From contig CM055095.1 in the NCBI GenBank assembly GCA_029204225.1, forward strand, positions 57,181,898 through 57,245,897: DNA of 64,000 nucleotides, in the 5' to 3' direction. Within the stretch, counting starts at the first letter, position 1, and each line of letters opens with the position of its first letter. The stretch is from Diphasiastrum complanatum. Its lineage: Eukaryota > Streptophyta > Lycopodiopsida > Lycopodiales > Lycopodiaceae. Below the pieces are notes generated by a model that saw only the letters and a list, made by a program, of their open reading frames with translations, was not told the origin of the DNA and ran no database searches. Both the position numbers and the translations under genes were made by a program. Of the stretch, positions 34,522 to 44,457 are shown in pieces.

Positions 34522-36192
34522 TTAGGAGTGATGGTGCAGCATGCTCCACATCACCTGCACGTCTTCGTATCCGCAAGCCTGAACATCATCGTACAGGTTT
34601 CCAAAGCCCCGCCCTGCATTCATGGATGGCTTCACATATTAGCATCCATCAACGGCTCACTCCTTGCATCGGTTTCATCCCCAAAATCAACAAAGTAAAA
34701 AAATGATCAACTGCCCACTGCTTGCATCACAGTCACCCACAACATCAACAAAGCAAAGGCGATGATCAACCGCTCACTGCCTGCATCACTTGCATCCACA
34801 TAATCAACAAAGCACAAAGGCATGATCAACTACTGCTCATTGCCAGTATCACTTGCATCCACAAAATCAACAAAGCAGAAGCTAGTAATCATCTGCTCAC
34901 TGCTTGCATCACTTTCATCCACATGATCAACAAAGTAGAAGGGAACGATCGACTGCCCACTGCTTGCATCACTTGCATCCATAAAATCAACAAAGTAGAA
35001 CAGAATGATGAACTCTTACACCGACAAGTACAACGGAAAAACTGCTTGCATCACTTTCATCAACAAAATCAACAAAGCAGAAGGGAATGATCAACTGCCC
35101 GCTGCTTGCATCTCTCAACATGAACAAAGCAGAACGGAATGATCAGCTGATCGCTGCTTGCATCACTTTCACCGACAAAAAACCACAAAGCAGAAGGGAA
35201 TGATCCAGTGCCCACTGCTTGGACATGCATCCACAAAATGAACAAAGCAGAAGGGAATGATCAACAGCCCACTGCTTGCACATGCATCCACAAAATGAAC
35301 AAAGCAGAAGGGAATGACCAACAGCCCACTGCTTGCACATGCATCCACAAAATGAACAAAGCAGAAGGGAATGATCAACAGCCCACTGCTTGCACATGCA
35401 TCCACAAAATGAACAAAGCAGAAGGGAATGACCAACAGCCCACTGCTTGCACATGCATCCACAAAATGAACAAAGCAGAAGGGAATGATCAACAGCCCAC
35501 TGCTTGCACATGCATCCACAAATGCAACAGCCCACTGCTTGCACATGCATCCACAAAATGAACAAAGCAGAAGGGAATGATCAACAGCCCACTGCTTGCA
35601 CATGCATCCACAAAATGAACAAAGCAGAAGGGAATGATCAACAGCCCACTGCTTGCACATGCATCCACAAAATGAACAAAGCAGAAGGGAATGACCAACA
35701 GCCCACTGCTTGCACATGCATCCACAAAATGAACAAAGCACAAGGGAATGACCAACTGCCCACTGCTTGCAAGGCTCTCATCCACAAAATCAACAACGCA
35801 GAAGGGAATGATCACTGCCCCACTGCTTTCATCCCTCCATCCACCCAAAAACACAAACCAAAAGGGAATGAAGCATGCACAGAATCAACAAACCAAAGGC
35901 GAAACGACGCATCCTCCAAGCCCAGCAATGAAGGCACCAATTCACACACAAACAGAAAGGAATTTGCACACATACCGCGCTTGCGGAAGCGGATACGCAA
36001 GGCGAAAACGCCCCAGGCTCGCTGCAAGGGCGTCACTACCCGGGAGCGCATCCATCCCATGCTCTTGCTCTGCATTTGGCTTGAAGCATTCGGCGATGCA
36101 AAGAGGGATGTGAAAGGAAGAACAAATGCTCGCCTCAGCTTCTTCATCACCTGCGATGGCTGCATCCCTGCATCACGACCTAGTCTCGCCAT
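34522..36192 (-). CDS. Small two-exon plant protein, unknown function
   Basis: Exon 1 is 36192-35976 and exon 2 is 34613-34522. Donor CGCG|GTATGTGT and acceptor AATGCAG|GGCG join in phase 1 to give a 102-residue protein with no stop. It starts MARLGRDAGMQPSQVMKK, is strongly basic (LRRAF, RVVTPLQRAWGVFALRIRFR, then KRGRGFG) and ends GNLYDDVQACGYEDVQVMWS followed by MLHHHS. The acidic-aromatic C-terminal motif (YEDVxVMWxML) is, from memory, shared by small plant proteins of unknown role; this is unchecked. No signal peptide or membrane segment is evident. The GA-rich leader, G-box and telo-box motifs upstream suit a nuclear gene promoter. It is the only gene in the window that looks intact. 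The intron is almost entirely minisatellite. Confidence 0.7.
34614..35975 (-). other. 1,362-bp intron of the small gene
   Basis: The GT...AG boundaries are exact and restore frame. Nearly the whole intron (about 34625-35880) is minisatellite, leaving roughly 100 bp of ordinary sequence near the donor. Confidence 0.65.
34625..35880. repeat. 57-bp minisatellite with homogeneous core
   Basis: Core units start with tgcatccacaaaatgaac at 35226, 35283, 35340, 35397, 35454, 35511, then after a 35-bp truncated unit at 35546, 35603, 35660 and 35717. Units alternate gaatgatcaac and gaatgaccaac, suggesting a higher-order 114-bp period. Leftward (34625-35225) and rightward (35770-35880) units of about 55-65 bp are diverged. 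Because 57 is divisible by 3, long ORFs appear in several frames; they are artefacts. Confidence 0.95.
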
Positions 36193-36295
36193 CCCCCCCT
36201 CTTCCCTCTCCCCTGCTCTGCTCTCCTCTCTTGCCCTGGCGATGGCGATGATATAGCAAAGGGAGAAGAGAGCAGAGCAAACAGAGAGAAGACGA

Positions 36296-36300
<5 letters not shown>

Positions 36301-36337
<37 letters not shown>
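36301..36337. repeat. (GA)n microsatellite in promoter/5' leader
   Basis: About 18 GA units, 110-145 bp upstream of the ATG at 36192, within a GA-rich stretch (36240-36360). On the sense strand it is a CT-rich leader, common near plant transcription starts. Confidence 0.9.
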
Positions 36338-36338
<1 letters not shown>

Positions 36339-36339
36339 A

Positions 36340-36785
36340 TAGATAGAGGGAAATAGGGTTAAGGCATTTCGCGATTTCTCATTGGTTCACGATGCCAGTT
36401 TAGGGTTTCTTCAGAACCCTAGGCCCTGCTAAACCATTACAGGAAAGCTGAGTAGAAATTGCATTCGAAGCCGTAATGGACACATAGGGCTCTAGGCGGA
36501 GAACCCTAATCAGAGACTAGGGTTTTGGGCCTCCAAAAATGAGCAGGCATCTGGGTGTAAAACCCTGAGAGAGGAGGAATGAAGGCAGAGATAGAGAGTT
36601 AGGGTAAGTCATTTCGTGCTTTGTCGTTGGTCCACGTCACCACTCTAGGGCTTCTCGAGCCTAAATCTTTGCGAATCCTTCTTAGTAGAAAGTTAGGGTT
36701 TGGCATTAAAAAAATAAGCAGGAATCTTGGTGGATAGCCCTAATCTAGATTTGGGGTTTTGGGGCCTCCAAAAATGAGCAGGAAT
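36340..36785 (-). promoter_or_regulatory. Duplicated upstream region with telo-box motifs
   Basis: Two diverged copies of about 240 bp: gatagagggaaatagggtta / gatagagagttagggtaagt, catttcg(c/t)g.tt.tc.ttggt(t/c)cac, and gcctccaaaaatgagcagg at 36530 and 36764. Both carry several tagggtttt/ccctaa words; AAACCCTAA is the plant telo-box seen in promoters of growth-related genes. The duplication may have doubled promoter elements of the gene starting at 36192. Confidence 0.6.
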
Positions 36786-36929
36786 AGAGACGGAGGATGT
36801 GCGCCACGATTTCACGTCTGCCATCCAGAAGCTCTCCATCGTCCGATCACATCCACGTGTCGGGATCTAGTCGCCTACAGGACTATCGAACGGTGGCGAG
36901 CTCAGGAGCGCAGCGCTCCCTTCAAAGAG

Positions 36930-37115
36930 ACGCGCACGAGACGGCTTCGCGAGGAAGGTGGAGATAGGACACGTGGCTCGTCACCATAGGCGGAGGCCGG
37001 GGGGCCAGGCAAAGTGAGACGGCTTCGCGAGGAAGAAGGAGGCGGGACACGTGGCTGGACGCCATAGGCTGCGGCGGAGAGGGAGGAAAAATGAAAGACT
37101 ACAGATAGAACACGT
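36930..37115 (-). promoter_or_regulatory. GC-rich tandem repeat with G-boxes
   Basis: gagacggcttcgcgaggaag occurs at about 36938 and 37006, each followed by ggacacgtggct and acc/gccatagg(c), a unit of about 68 bp. A further cacgtgg lies at about 37111 and another ccacgtgt at about 36852. The block is markedly more GC-rich than the surrounding DNA. Confidence 0.55.
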
Positions 37116-37129
37116 GGTTCCATTACAAA

Positions 37130-37730
37130 TTTTTTAAATTTTTTTTTTTTAAGTAATACTAATTTTTTTTATTCCACGTGGAATTAGTATTTGCCATTCT
37201 CCGGTGAAACTTTTTGGAAATTAAAAAAAAGGCCAGAAAGGGACAGAAACTGCACGTTGTCCCTTGCACTTACGCTCAAATTAAATAAAAATAAATTAGG
37301 GCAGAAAATAAAATGGAAGGAATTTTCTGATTGGTGGAGGGGTGGACGGTGACCTAGGTGGTCACCTCAGGGGACCATTAGACCGGGTCTTTTGACAATC
37401 ATTGGGAAGTGACTCTTGAGATGCCCCCATGGGGGGGGTTCTGGGAAAAAGAGTATATTTTTGGGTTTTTCTCATGAAAAAAGAGTGACATCCCAATGCA
37501 CGCCCACCCACCCATCCACCCACCATTAACTAATAATTTTAGGTTTTGGTTGTCCCAAACTTAATCTTGGTTCTACATATTTGTCGCATAGAAGTTCAGA
37601 TGCCATATAATGAACGAGAGCGCGGTGTATTACGATTGTTATTGAGCGTGCAGACAAGGCCCCACCCTCCCATTGGGATCCAACATTTTGTAATGCATCG
37701 AAGATGTTATCATGGATCTCGGTTTTCAAG
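37130..37730. other. No gene recognised
   Basis: Upstream flank of the small gene; poly-T and C-runs (gcccacccacccatccaccc) and no coding motif. Confidence 0.4.
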
Positions 37731-37733
37731 AAG

Positions 37734-37787
37734 AGCTTGAACCTGGGACCAAAGAAATTCTGAATGTTAAGGTAACCGATTGAGCCA
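37734..37787 (-). repeat. tRNA-derived SINE head (A and B boxes)
   Basis: Minus strand: TGGCTCAATCGG (37787-37776) is one mismatch from the RNA polymerase III A-box TRGCNNAGYNGG. AGGTTCAAGC (about 37744-37735) resembles the B-box GGTTCRANNC. Spacing of about 30 bp is right for a tRNA-like promoter. There is no folded tRNA, so a SINE or decayed tRNA relic is likelier. Body length and tail were not determined. Confidence 0.4.
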
Positions 37788-37799
37788 AAACCCCCCTTG

Positions 37800-39265
37800 G
37801 ATGGAAGATGCTATCATGGTTTTTCCACTATGATGAAGCATTTTCAATCGCTGGACAAGGTGGGGCCTTGTCTCCACTCTCGATCATGATTGTGGGCATA
37901 CGCTGCTCATTGTAATGCATACTTTTGAGTATAGCATGTTTTCAACCAAGGCTACATGTCATCAAAGGTAATGCCATGATCTAAGAGTGTGTGTGGGTGG
38001 AAGCAACATCTCTCCACCATGCATCAAGCCTTCACCACCCTCATATTAGAGGGACCGACAACTAGCACCGCCATGTCAGTTGAAGATATGACTGCTCCCA
38101 AATTTTTCTAATTTGAGTTGAGTACTTTTTATCCTCCAATAAAGGATTTGTGTGGTTGTTCGACGTTTATTCTTGAGGTGCATTGATTCATGGAAACATT
38201 TGCATTCCTCACGATTTTATGGGAAGAATGTTGCATTCCTCACAATTCTTTGGGGAGAATGTCACCAATGTCATTGTCAATGGAATCCAACAAGTTTTTA
38301 CCTATTTATAGCCTTGTCCCAATATAGGAATGTTGTGATGATTTGCTAAAAGTTGAGGTGTCGCTCTTAGGTGAGGCTTGAGCAATAAAAGGGTTTCTTT
38401 TTATTATTATTTATTCTTCTATATTGCAATCGTTGTTTTTTTCATCTTCCAACAATTTGAATGTTTCTTCAATGTACAACTTCTTTAATTTATTTTTATA
38501 AAAGATATTGGGAATTCCAAAGGCATATTATGCGTTGAAGAAGTGATTTTTGCACAAGGTGAAATAGAAGTGAAATCATAGCAAGGCCATTAGGCAGAAC
38601 CACAATTGAATGGTGATTTAGCACAATGTAAAGATGACTAAGAACTCTTACACCCTCACCATAAATTTATAGCCATTAAACCTGGTGTAAAGGTCACTAA
38701 GAATCTCATCTTCGGCGTATAGGATTGGTAAAGCATTTTTCTTTGAAGCACAATTTTGTTGTTATGGCCCACAATGGTTATAGAATATGAATATCCTTCG
38801 ACAATCTCTTAACATAAATTTTAATGGCCATAATATGCTGTTAGAAACGTTCATGAGTTATAGAAATCTTATTTTGATGACATGATGCTTTCAAATTGTT
38901 TACATATGTTCAACATAATCACAAAATCCGTGAAATCTATGTGCAAATCTGTAAATTAATGAGGGATGAGGATCTTTGCATTATTTTTATGCTCTTGAAG
39001 ATTAAAACTTCATCACATCGACGTAATAGCATGACTTCTAATAAAAGTGAAACACAATCAAGAAAATCTTCAAAGAATATTACATGAATATCCCCTAAAA
39101 CGTCAAAATGTGTGTCCCCTAAACAAGTTTTTTTTTTTTGGGGGGGGAGCCTCCTCAGGGTTTTCCACCTAGAAAAGAAGCCTTCCTTGGGCGGAATGCC
39201 CCGAGGAGCTGGTTCTCCCTACCGTACGTTTGTTTTTACTGATTTTTTCAATGTTTTGTTTTGTT
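37800..39265. other. No gene recognised
   Basis: Low-complexity AT-rich DNA. gacaaggccccacc (about 37653) recurs inverted as ggtggggccttgtc (about 37860), perhaps part of the SINE-like unit or a small foldback. Confidence 0.35.
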
Positions 39266-39271
39266 GTAAAT

Positions 39272-39365
39272 TTTTTTTACATGCACCTTCCAAGCATAAG
39301 GTGCATGTAAAAAAAGGTATATTTTGTTATGTGCACCTTTCAACAACCGGAAGGTGCATGTAAAA
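39272..39365. repeat. Perfect 18-bp hairpin plus third arm
   Basis: ttttttacatgcacctt (39273-39289) and its exact reverse complement (39298-39314) form an 18-bp stem with one more T:A pair (39272/39315), around an 8-base loop ccaagcat. A further pair gtgcaccttt (39331) and aaggtgcatgtaaaaa (39350-39365) repeats the motif. Could be a foldback transposon core or a structured transcript. Confidence 0.8.
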
Positions 39366-39369
39366 ATTG

Positions 39370-40065
39370 TTGGCCTTAAATTTTTTGCTCACATAGATTT
39401 TTGTTGTGGGAGGTAGCACCCTTCTCTTCATTAAAAAGTTAAAATTGAGATTACGTCATAAAAAGGGGGTGTCTTGACGTCCTTTACGCTTGAGATTGGC
39501 CTTTTCATTGGGTTCAACGGATGTTTATCACGGCTTGGCCTGATCATGAGTTCACAACGTTTGTCAAATGGAAAGATCACTGCATAGACGATTCTCCAAT
39601 ACAAAATTGTTGTCCTTGACTTTTTATGAAAATCGGTTGTTTTCATTTTGAACGATTTTCATTATTTTCCAAACATTGTTTTGGGGTCAAATGTAAGAAA
39701 AATCAATGTAATACATTTTAATTTTTCAACTAGACCAAAGCAAATATACAACATATTAGCATTTCATATGCACAAATATACAATTTTAGGCGAAACATAA
39801 CCCAAGAGCACAAGTCTCCAACATGTTGGCAATGCAACAAGCAAATTTGAGTATGGTTGCAAAGCAAGAATTCCTCTCTTACCCATGTCGTCCATTGGGC
39901 CTTAATAATGGCATAATCTTTTATACCTACAAATTTGAGTTCTAGTCGCACACCTCAATGGTCTTTGTGATGACTTAATTGGAATAGCAATGCTTTGTAC
40001 AATAGTTTCAAAATACAAAAAATAAATTATGATTTACTATTCACAACGTATGTACCGATTACTTT
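39370..40065. other. No gene recognised
   Basis: Only short chance ORFs; no motif on either strand. Confidence 0.4.

Positions 40066-40067
<2 letters not shown>

Positions 40068-40106
<39 letters not shown>
40068..40106. repeat. (TG)n microsatellite
   Basis: About 19 uninterrupted TG units. Confidence 0.95.
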
Positions 40107-40109
<3 letters not shown>

Positions 40110-41195
40110 TAAAAGATTTTTGATAGCACCAAAAGTTCCTCCCAACAAAAGAAGTAGTAAGGTTCCATGTTGACCAAGTAGATTCATACTCAAAGGAACA
40201 TTTGTTAAGCAATATCTTAATGACAAAAGGCAACTATCAAATCATGAAGAATGAATGTGAAATTAGGTTGTGATCATGTATTTTGAAAATGTGAAACTCA
40301 AAAAAATTTGATTAAAAAATATATTTTTATATACAAATTAACCATAAGTCTTCAATTGATCCTACTAACTAAATGCTATAACTAGTTCAGACCAACAAGG
40401 TCTTTAAAGTAGTAAAACTTAACTACTTCTGGATTCTCCTACATATGGATCCAAAACAATGGTATTATATATATTATTTTTTACCTCATAGTAAAATCTA
40501 CTAGTGACTTGGACAATAAAGTTTTTCTGCAATGGAACCACCATTGTTTCAACATTTTTATACTCATCAAATCTTAAACATCCATCAGTTGATTTCTCAA
40601 AAGAATAACCTTCATGTAAACAATCTCTAACAAAATCACATCTTTCACAAGTACTATTTCTACGACAAAGAAAAACTCATTGCAAATCATAAACATTCTT
40701 TATCTGTGTCACTCATACAATCTCCATACACTTTATTTACAACTCCATGTCATCTTTGAGATCCAAAAACATAATTTGTAGCATGATATGTGTGTGATAC
40801 AAAGGCAAAAAACATTGTAGTATTTGATGAATTCAATGGATACAAAAATATGTTTATAAATAGCAAATAATTGATGACAACAATGAGAATCTAATTCCTT
40901 ACTCTCGTCACGTTCTAGTATTTCTAAGGCGAAACAATTTAGCTTTGTAACAATATCATTCACTTCATTTTCCACAACACATCTTGGTTTTGTACATATA
41001 TCTTTATCTCTTGCTTGAGCCCCACTATTTTCTATTGATTCATTAGTATTTTCCCTTATAGCTTCTTTTCCTTACACTTTTGAAATCCTTCATTTTTTTT
41101 CTTAAAAGGGTTAATCATATGATATTTTTCAAGAAGTGTATCATTTGCAGGAGAGGCTTCTGCAAAGACTTTGCTCGATGTGCTCAAGAGGTTTG
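40107..41195. other. No gene recognised
   Basis: AT-rich; nothing supported. It may contain LINE-derived 3' sequence belonging to the RT relic that starts at about 41200. Confidence 0.35.
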
Positions 41196-41199
41196 AAGT

Positions 41200-41880
41200 T
41201 GATGGTGATAATCATAGAAAACTAAAGCGGTTCAAGTTAAGAAATGGAACTACCTTTAGTCTAATCAATGAGCTCCTACATGGAAATAAGAACATAGATA
41301 ACATCAAAAATAGGGAGAAGGGATTTGTAAGAAAGACATGAGAAAAGATGAAGCCGAGAAGAGAGAAAGAAATGGATAGACCAGGGGCAATAGAATTGAG
41401 AGGAAGAATCAAAGCCATAATAAGTGCCCAAGGTTGACGCGCCATAAAATCAAAATGGATACGTCTAAAGAGATGACTGAAAGATGGAATAGAATGAACA
41501 ATAAGACCAAAGCCATCGAACTGAGAGGGAGAAATCTCCTAAAATATTTTGTAATCAACATAAAAGTATGAGGGAATTTGAGAATAGAGGAATATAAAAT
41601 GAGTAAAATAGGAGAAAATATTATGCTCAAGGACAATAAGACGAGCTAGGAAAGAAAAGTTCATAGAGTTTCTCAAACAATTTTTGGTTAGAACACAAGA
41701 AAGAACCTAGATAAAACGATCGTGATTGGACAAGGAGGTGCCTAAAGCAATTCCAAGATATTTAAAGAAAATACCATGAGGGAGCACATACGAAAAAAGA
41801 GCAGAACATCCAACAAGGGGAGCATCATGGGAAAGGATGGGGAGATTAGAATTTTGAAAGTTAAGCACATGTTTCACTCT
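41200..41880 (-). pseudogene. LINE (non-LTR) reverse transcriptase relic
   Basis: Minus-strand reading gives HVLNFQNSNLP, FKYLGIALGTSLSNHDRF, NSMNFSFLARLIVLEHN, and then FDFMARQPWALIMAL. This matches the C-terminal part of plant L1-type reverse transcriptases, where K-Y-L-G-I-P-L-G is followed by a W-x-x-x-x-L-S-x-A-G-R-x-x-L-I motif. Several stops and frame changes interrupt it. No ORF1, endonuclease or poly-A end was found, as expected for a truncated, old copy. Confidence 0.55.
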
Positions 41881-41884
41881 CCAA

Positions 41885-42860
41885 TCTACGTTTACTACTC
41901 AATGCAAACTCATAATATTCATTTATTGCAACAAAGCTCCTAGATAAAATGTATAGATAACGTTGTAGCTTGATATCACAATGTTACAATAACTAAGCAA
42001 AAATTACCATCAACAACATACTGATTGTTATATAATGATCAAATTTACTCTAACATAATTAATTGATGCGAGATGTGTATTGGACAATAAATTACTAGCT
42101 AAAATCACCAACTACCTTTGACAACGTTAAAGACTATATATAGCTTTGACATTAAGGCACAACAAAAAGATTGTGGTGTAAGACAAACCCATCATAGGGG
42201 ATTTTGAGATTTTTGAGAATACTAGAAGGGACAGATTGGCATTGCTTAAAGTTTGATTTATTGCAAATTTCACAAAAAACGATTGTTTTAAAGATATCAA
42301 ACATTGGTTGACATATTACCTAGAGGTTTGATCTTGAATTCAAATTCTTGCCTTGAATAGGGCATTAAAATATTAAAAAAAGGTATATTTGAGTACATAT
42401 TGAATGCTTATTAAGTACTTAATAATAAGGTTAGTTGGAGCTGGTGCGGTGGTTGAGCTCCTTGACTCCTATAGGTTGACAAAGTTTTGGTTTCCTGCTC
42501 ACCCTTATTTGTACAATAACCTACAAACAAAAGATTCTTGTTCCCAAAACTCTTGACTCAAATAGACATAAATATTGAGCATCATATCGAGACAAATGTT
42601 AGGTTAGTCAAGTTGCTATCAAATAATGAGGTCAAAGGCTAAGTAACATTTCTTTGGGAAAACTAATATGTGGGGCCTCTCGAAGCATAGACAATTCACA
42701 ATCAAAACTACTAGTGAATAAATTGTAAAGTTAATTTCCATGCAATTAAGTGGAATCAAACTTGAAGTTCGTCATTCTTATATTTTTAGTTTGAATCTGT
42801 AAAGATTTAATTATAATGTCAATTGTACAAAATGATTCACAATTTTTTTTGTTGAAAGTG
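41885..42860. other. No gene recognised
   Basis: 42430-42520 has a weak tRNA-like phrase (ggtggttgagctcc...ggtttcctgctcac) but not convincing A and B boxes. Otherwise featureless. Confidence 0.35.

Positions 42861-42862
<2 letters not shown>

Positions 42863-42946
<84 letters not shown>
42863..42946. repeat. (AC)42 microsatellite
   Basis: 42 perfect AC units, the longest simple repeat in the window and probably polymorphic. The poly-Val/Cys ORF across it is an artefact. Confidence 0.98.
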
Positions 42947-42948
<2 letters not shown>

Positions 42949-43337
42949 ATGAACTCTTTAATACATATTTTAGCACTATAACATAGTTTGATAATAAAAA
43001 GAATGACTTAGGAATAACATTGAGTCTGTACAACGAGATTCATCAATAATTTTTAAGTTGGATCTAGGCATCACCAGCGAAAGATGAAAACATTAGAGTT
43101 ATCAATTTTAAAAACAAGAAACCCAACAAGGTCAAGGCAAGGTGATGTTATCCATAATAGTACATGTATGCTTGAGATTAGAGTTTTGAGAGCAATCTAA
43201 TTGTAGGAAGTTATACCTACATGGTAAAGTAAACATGACTAAAGGATGGAAACAAAGTGTGATGGATTCCGTAAACATTGATTTAACATCATTATATGGC
43301 TGGCTAATCTAGCCCAATTAAAAGACAAAGTTATAGC

Positions 43338-43577
43338 TCAAAAGATAATGGATTTAGATACATCTAGTTGAAACATACTCCAATTGTGATAACATGCAAG
43401 AGAAATAAGAATTCTTATAGTTACCATTTTTGCAATAAGTGCAAAATTGTCTTCATAATCAAGACCTTTAACTTGAGAATAGCCTTTGGCACAAAGTCTT
43501 GCTGTGAATTTGTTGATGGATCCATTAGTGTTGTATTTGATCCTGAACACCCATTTGCATCCCATGACATGCATGTT
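43338..43577 (-). pseudogene. Copia A reverse transcriptase, downstream part
   Basis: MGCKWVFRIKYNTNGSINKF, ARLCAKGYSQVKGLDYED and SMFQLDVSKSIIF are the N-terminal copia RT motifs ([17 protein letters not shown]-x-x-A-F-L). The preceding RT segment lies at 53151-53290; the two are separated by the copia at 43583-53145. The left edge at 43338 is a truncation and no RNase H follows. Confidence 0.85.
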
Positions 43578-43582
43578 GGTAG
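43578..43582. repeat. 5-bp target duplication GGTAG (left)
   Basis: Left copy, matching GGTAG at 53146-53150. Removing the insertion and one copy restores the copia A RT frame from V-N-P-P-T to H-V-M-G-C-K-W. Confidence 0.85.
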
Positions 43583-44450
43583 TGTCGTAAAAACGGCGTG
43601 TTGGTGAGCGCAGCGGAAGCTCAAGGATTTGAGCGGTGTGTAGGAACGGAAATGTAACAGTTAGCAGCAGAATTATTCAAGTAGAGAAAATCATACCGAA
43701 TGCGCAAATGAACAACGCAGTAGTGAGACAAAAATTGCACTCTGATAAAAATCAACAGTGAGTACAATAGCTTGAAGTAATAACTTCAGCTTGCTGAGCG
43801 TGATAATGTTGGTTATAGATAACTCTGATTGAAAAAGAGTTTTTTTTATTAATTATGAAAATTAACAAAAATTGACACTGACATAGCTTGAATCAGCTAA
43901 TATATAGATTTACAAGTGTCGAAAAAATATCTTACAAGCTTTTATTGCTATTTACGCCAGTCTTTGCATATGTACAAAGTTGGTAACCACCGCCTTTGGG
44001 ATATTTGTTTGTCCAGCTATTTTTAGAGCTACTCATAAGTTGGCGAAGTCGGTCAACCAATGTAGAAAAAGTGAAAAAGTGAAAAGGCAAAAAAGACAAA
44101 GGTGCCTTTAAAATGGTTTCTAAGGTATTCTGGCCACTTGGCTAGTGTGTCACATTTTTCGCTAAGGAGCGAAAAGACGAAAAAGGTGAAGGTGCCTTTA
44201 AAATGATTTCTAAGGTATTCTGGCCACTTGGCCAGTATGTCGCAAAGTGGAATTCAGTTAGCAAAAATTCCAGTGTTTCATGCTAGAATGAAGCATATAG
44301 AAGTAAAGTACCACTCTCTTGCTAAGGAGCGAAAAAGACAAAAAAGGTGAAAAGTGTGAAGGCCCAAAAATATGTTGTCGGCCTTCGGGGTTTTTCAGGA
44401 TGATCATTACTTCAACGATTTGTTTAAGGCTGAGCATAAGAAATCTAACA
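43583..44450 (-). repeat. Copia 3' LTR (868 bp)
   Basis: Aligns with 52472-53145 but contains an extra repeated block: gtgcctttaaaatg(g/a)tttcta followed by aggtattctggccacttgg occurs twice here (about 44101 and 44190) and once, shortened, in the partner. Ends match (TGTCG...TAACA). Confidence 0.9.
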
Positions 44451-44457
44451 CTCCCCC

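Noticed and set aside
34263-34706. 147-codon + strand ORF
   Set aside because: It overlaps exon 2 of the minus-strand small gene in antisense, and its residues show no family motif; splice evidence favours the minus strand.
35226-35770. CRISPR-like regular repeats
   Set aside because: The units are contiguous 57-bp tandem copies with no unique spacers, and the DNA is eukaryotic.
35143-35854. Long Cys/Trp-rich or Thr/His-rich ORFs on both strands
   Set aside because: They are translations of the 57-bp minisatellite. A unit divisible by three keeps several frames open. The region is intronic in the gene at 34522-36192.
35812-36192. Reading the minus ORF straight through to residue 126
   Set aside because: A consensus donor GTATGT at 35975 with an in-phase acceptor at 34613 gives a more coherent C-terminus; the read-through enters the minisatellite.
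36350-36760. Interstitial telomere repeat
   Set aside because: The tagggttt/ccctaa words are isolated, not in tandem arrays; they fit promoter telo-boxes.
42430-42530. Second SINE-like tRNA promoter
   Set aside because: The A-box match is poor and no B-box with correct spacing was found.
42746-42946. Cys/Val repeat protein ORF
   Set aside because: Pure translation of the (AC)42 microsatellite.
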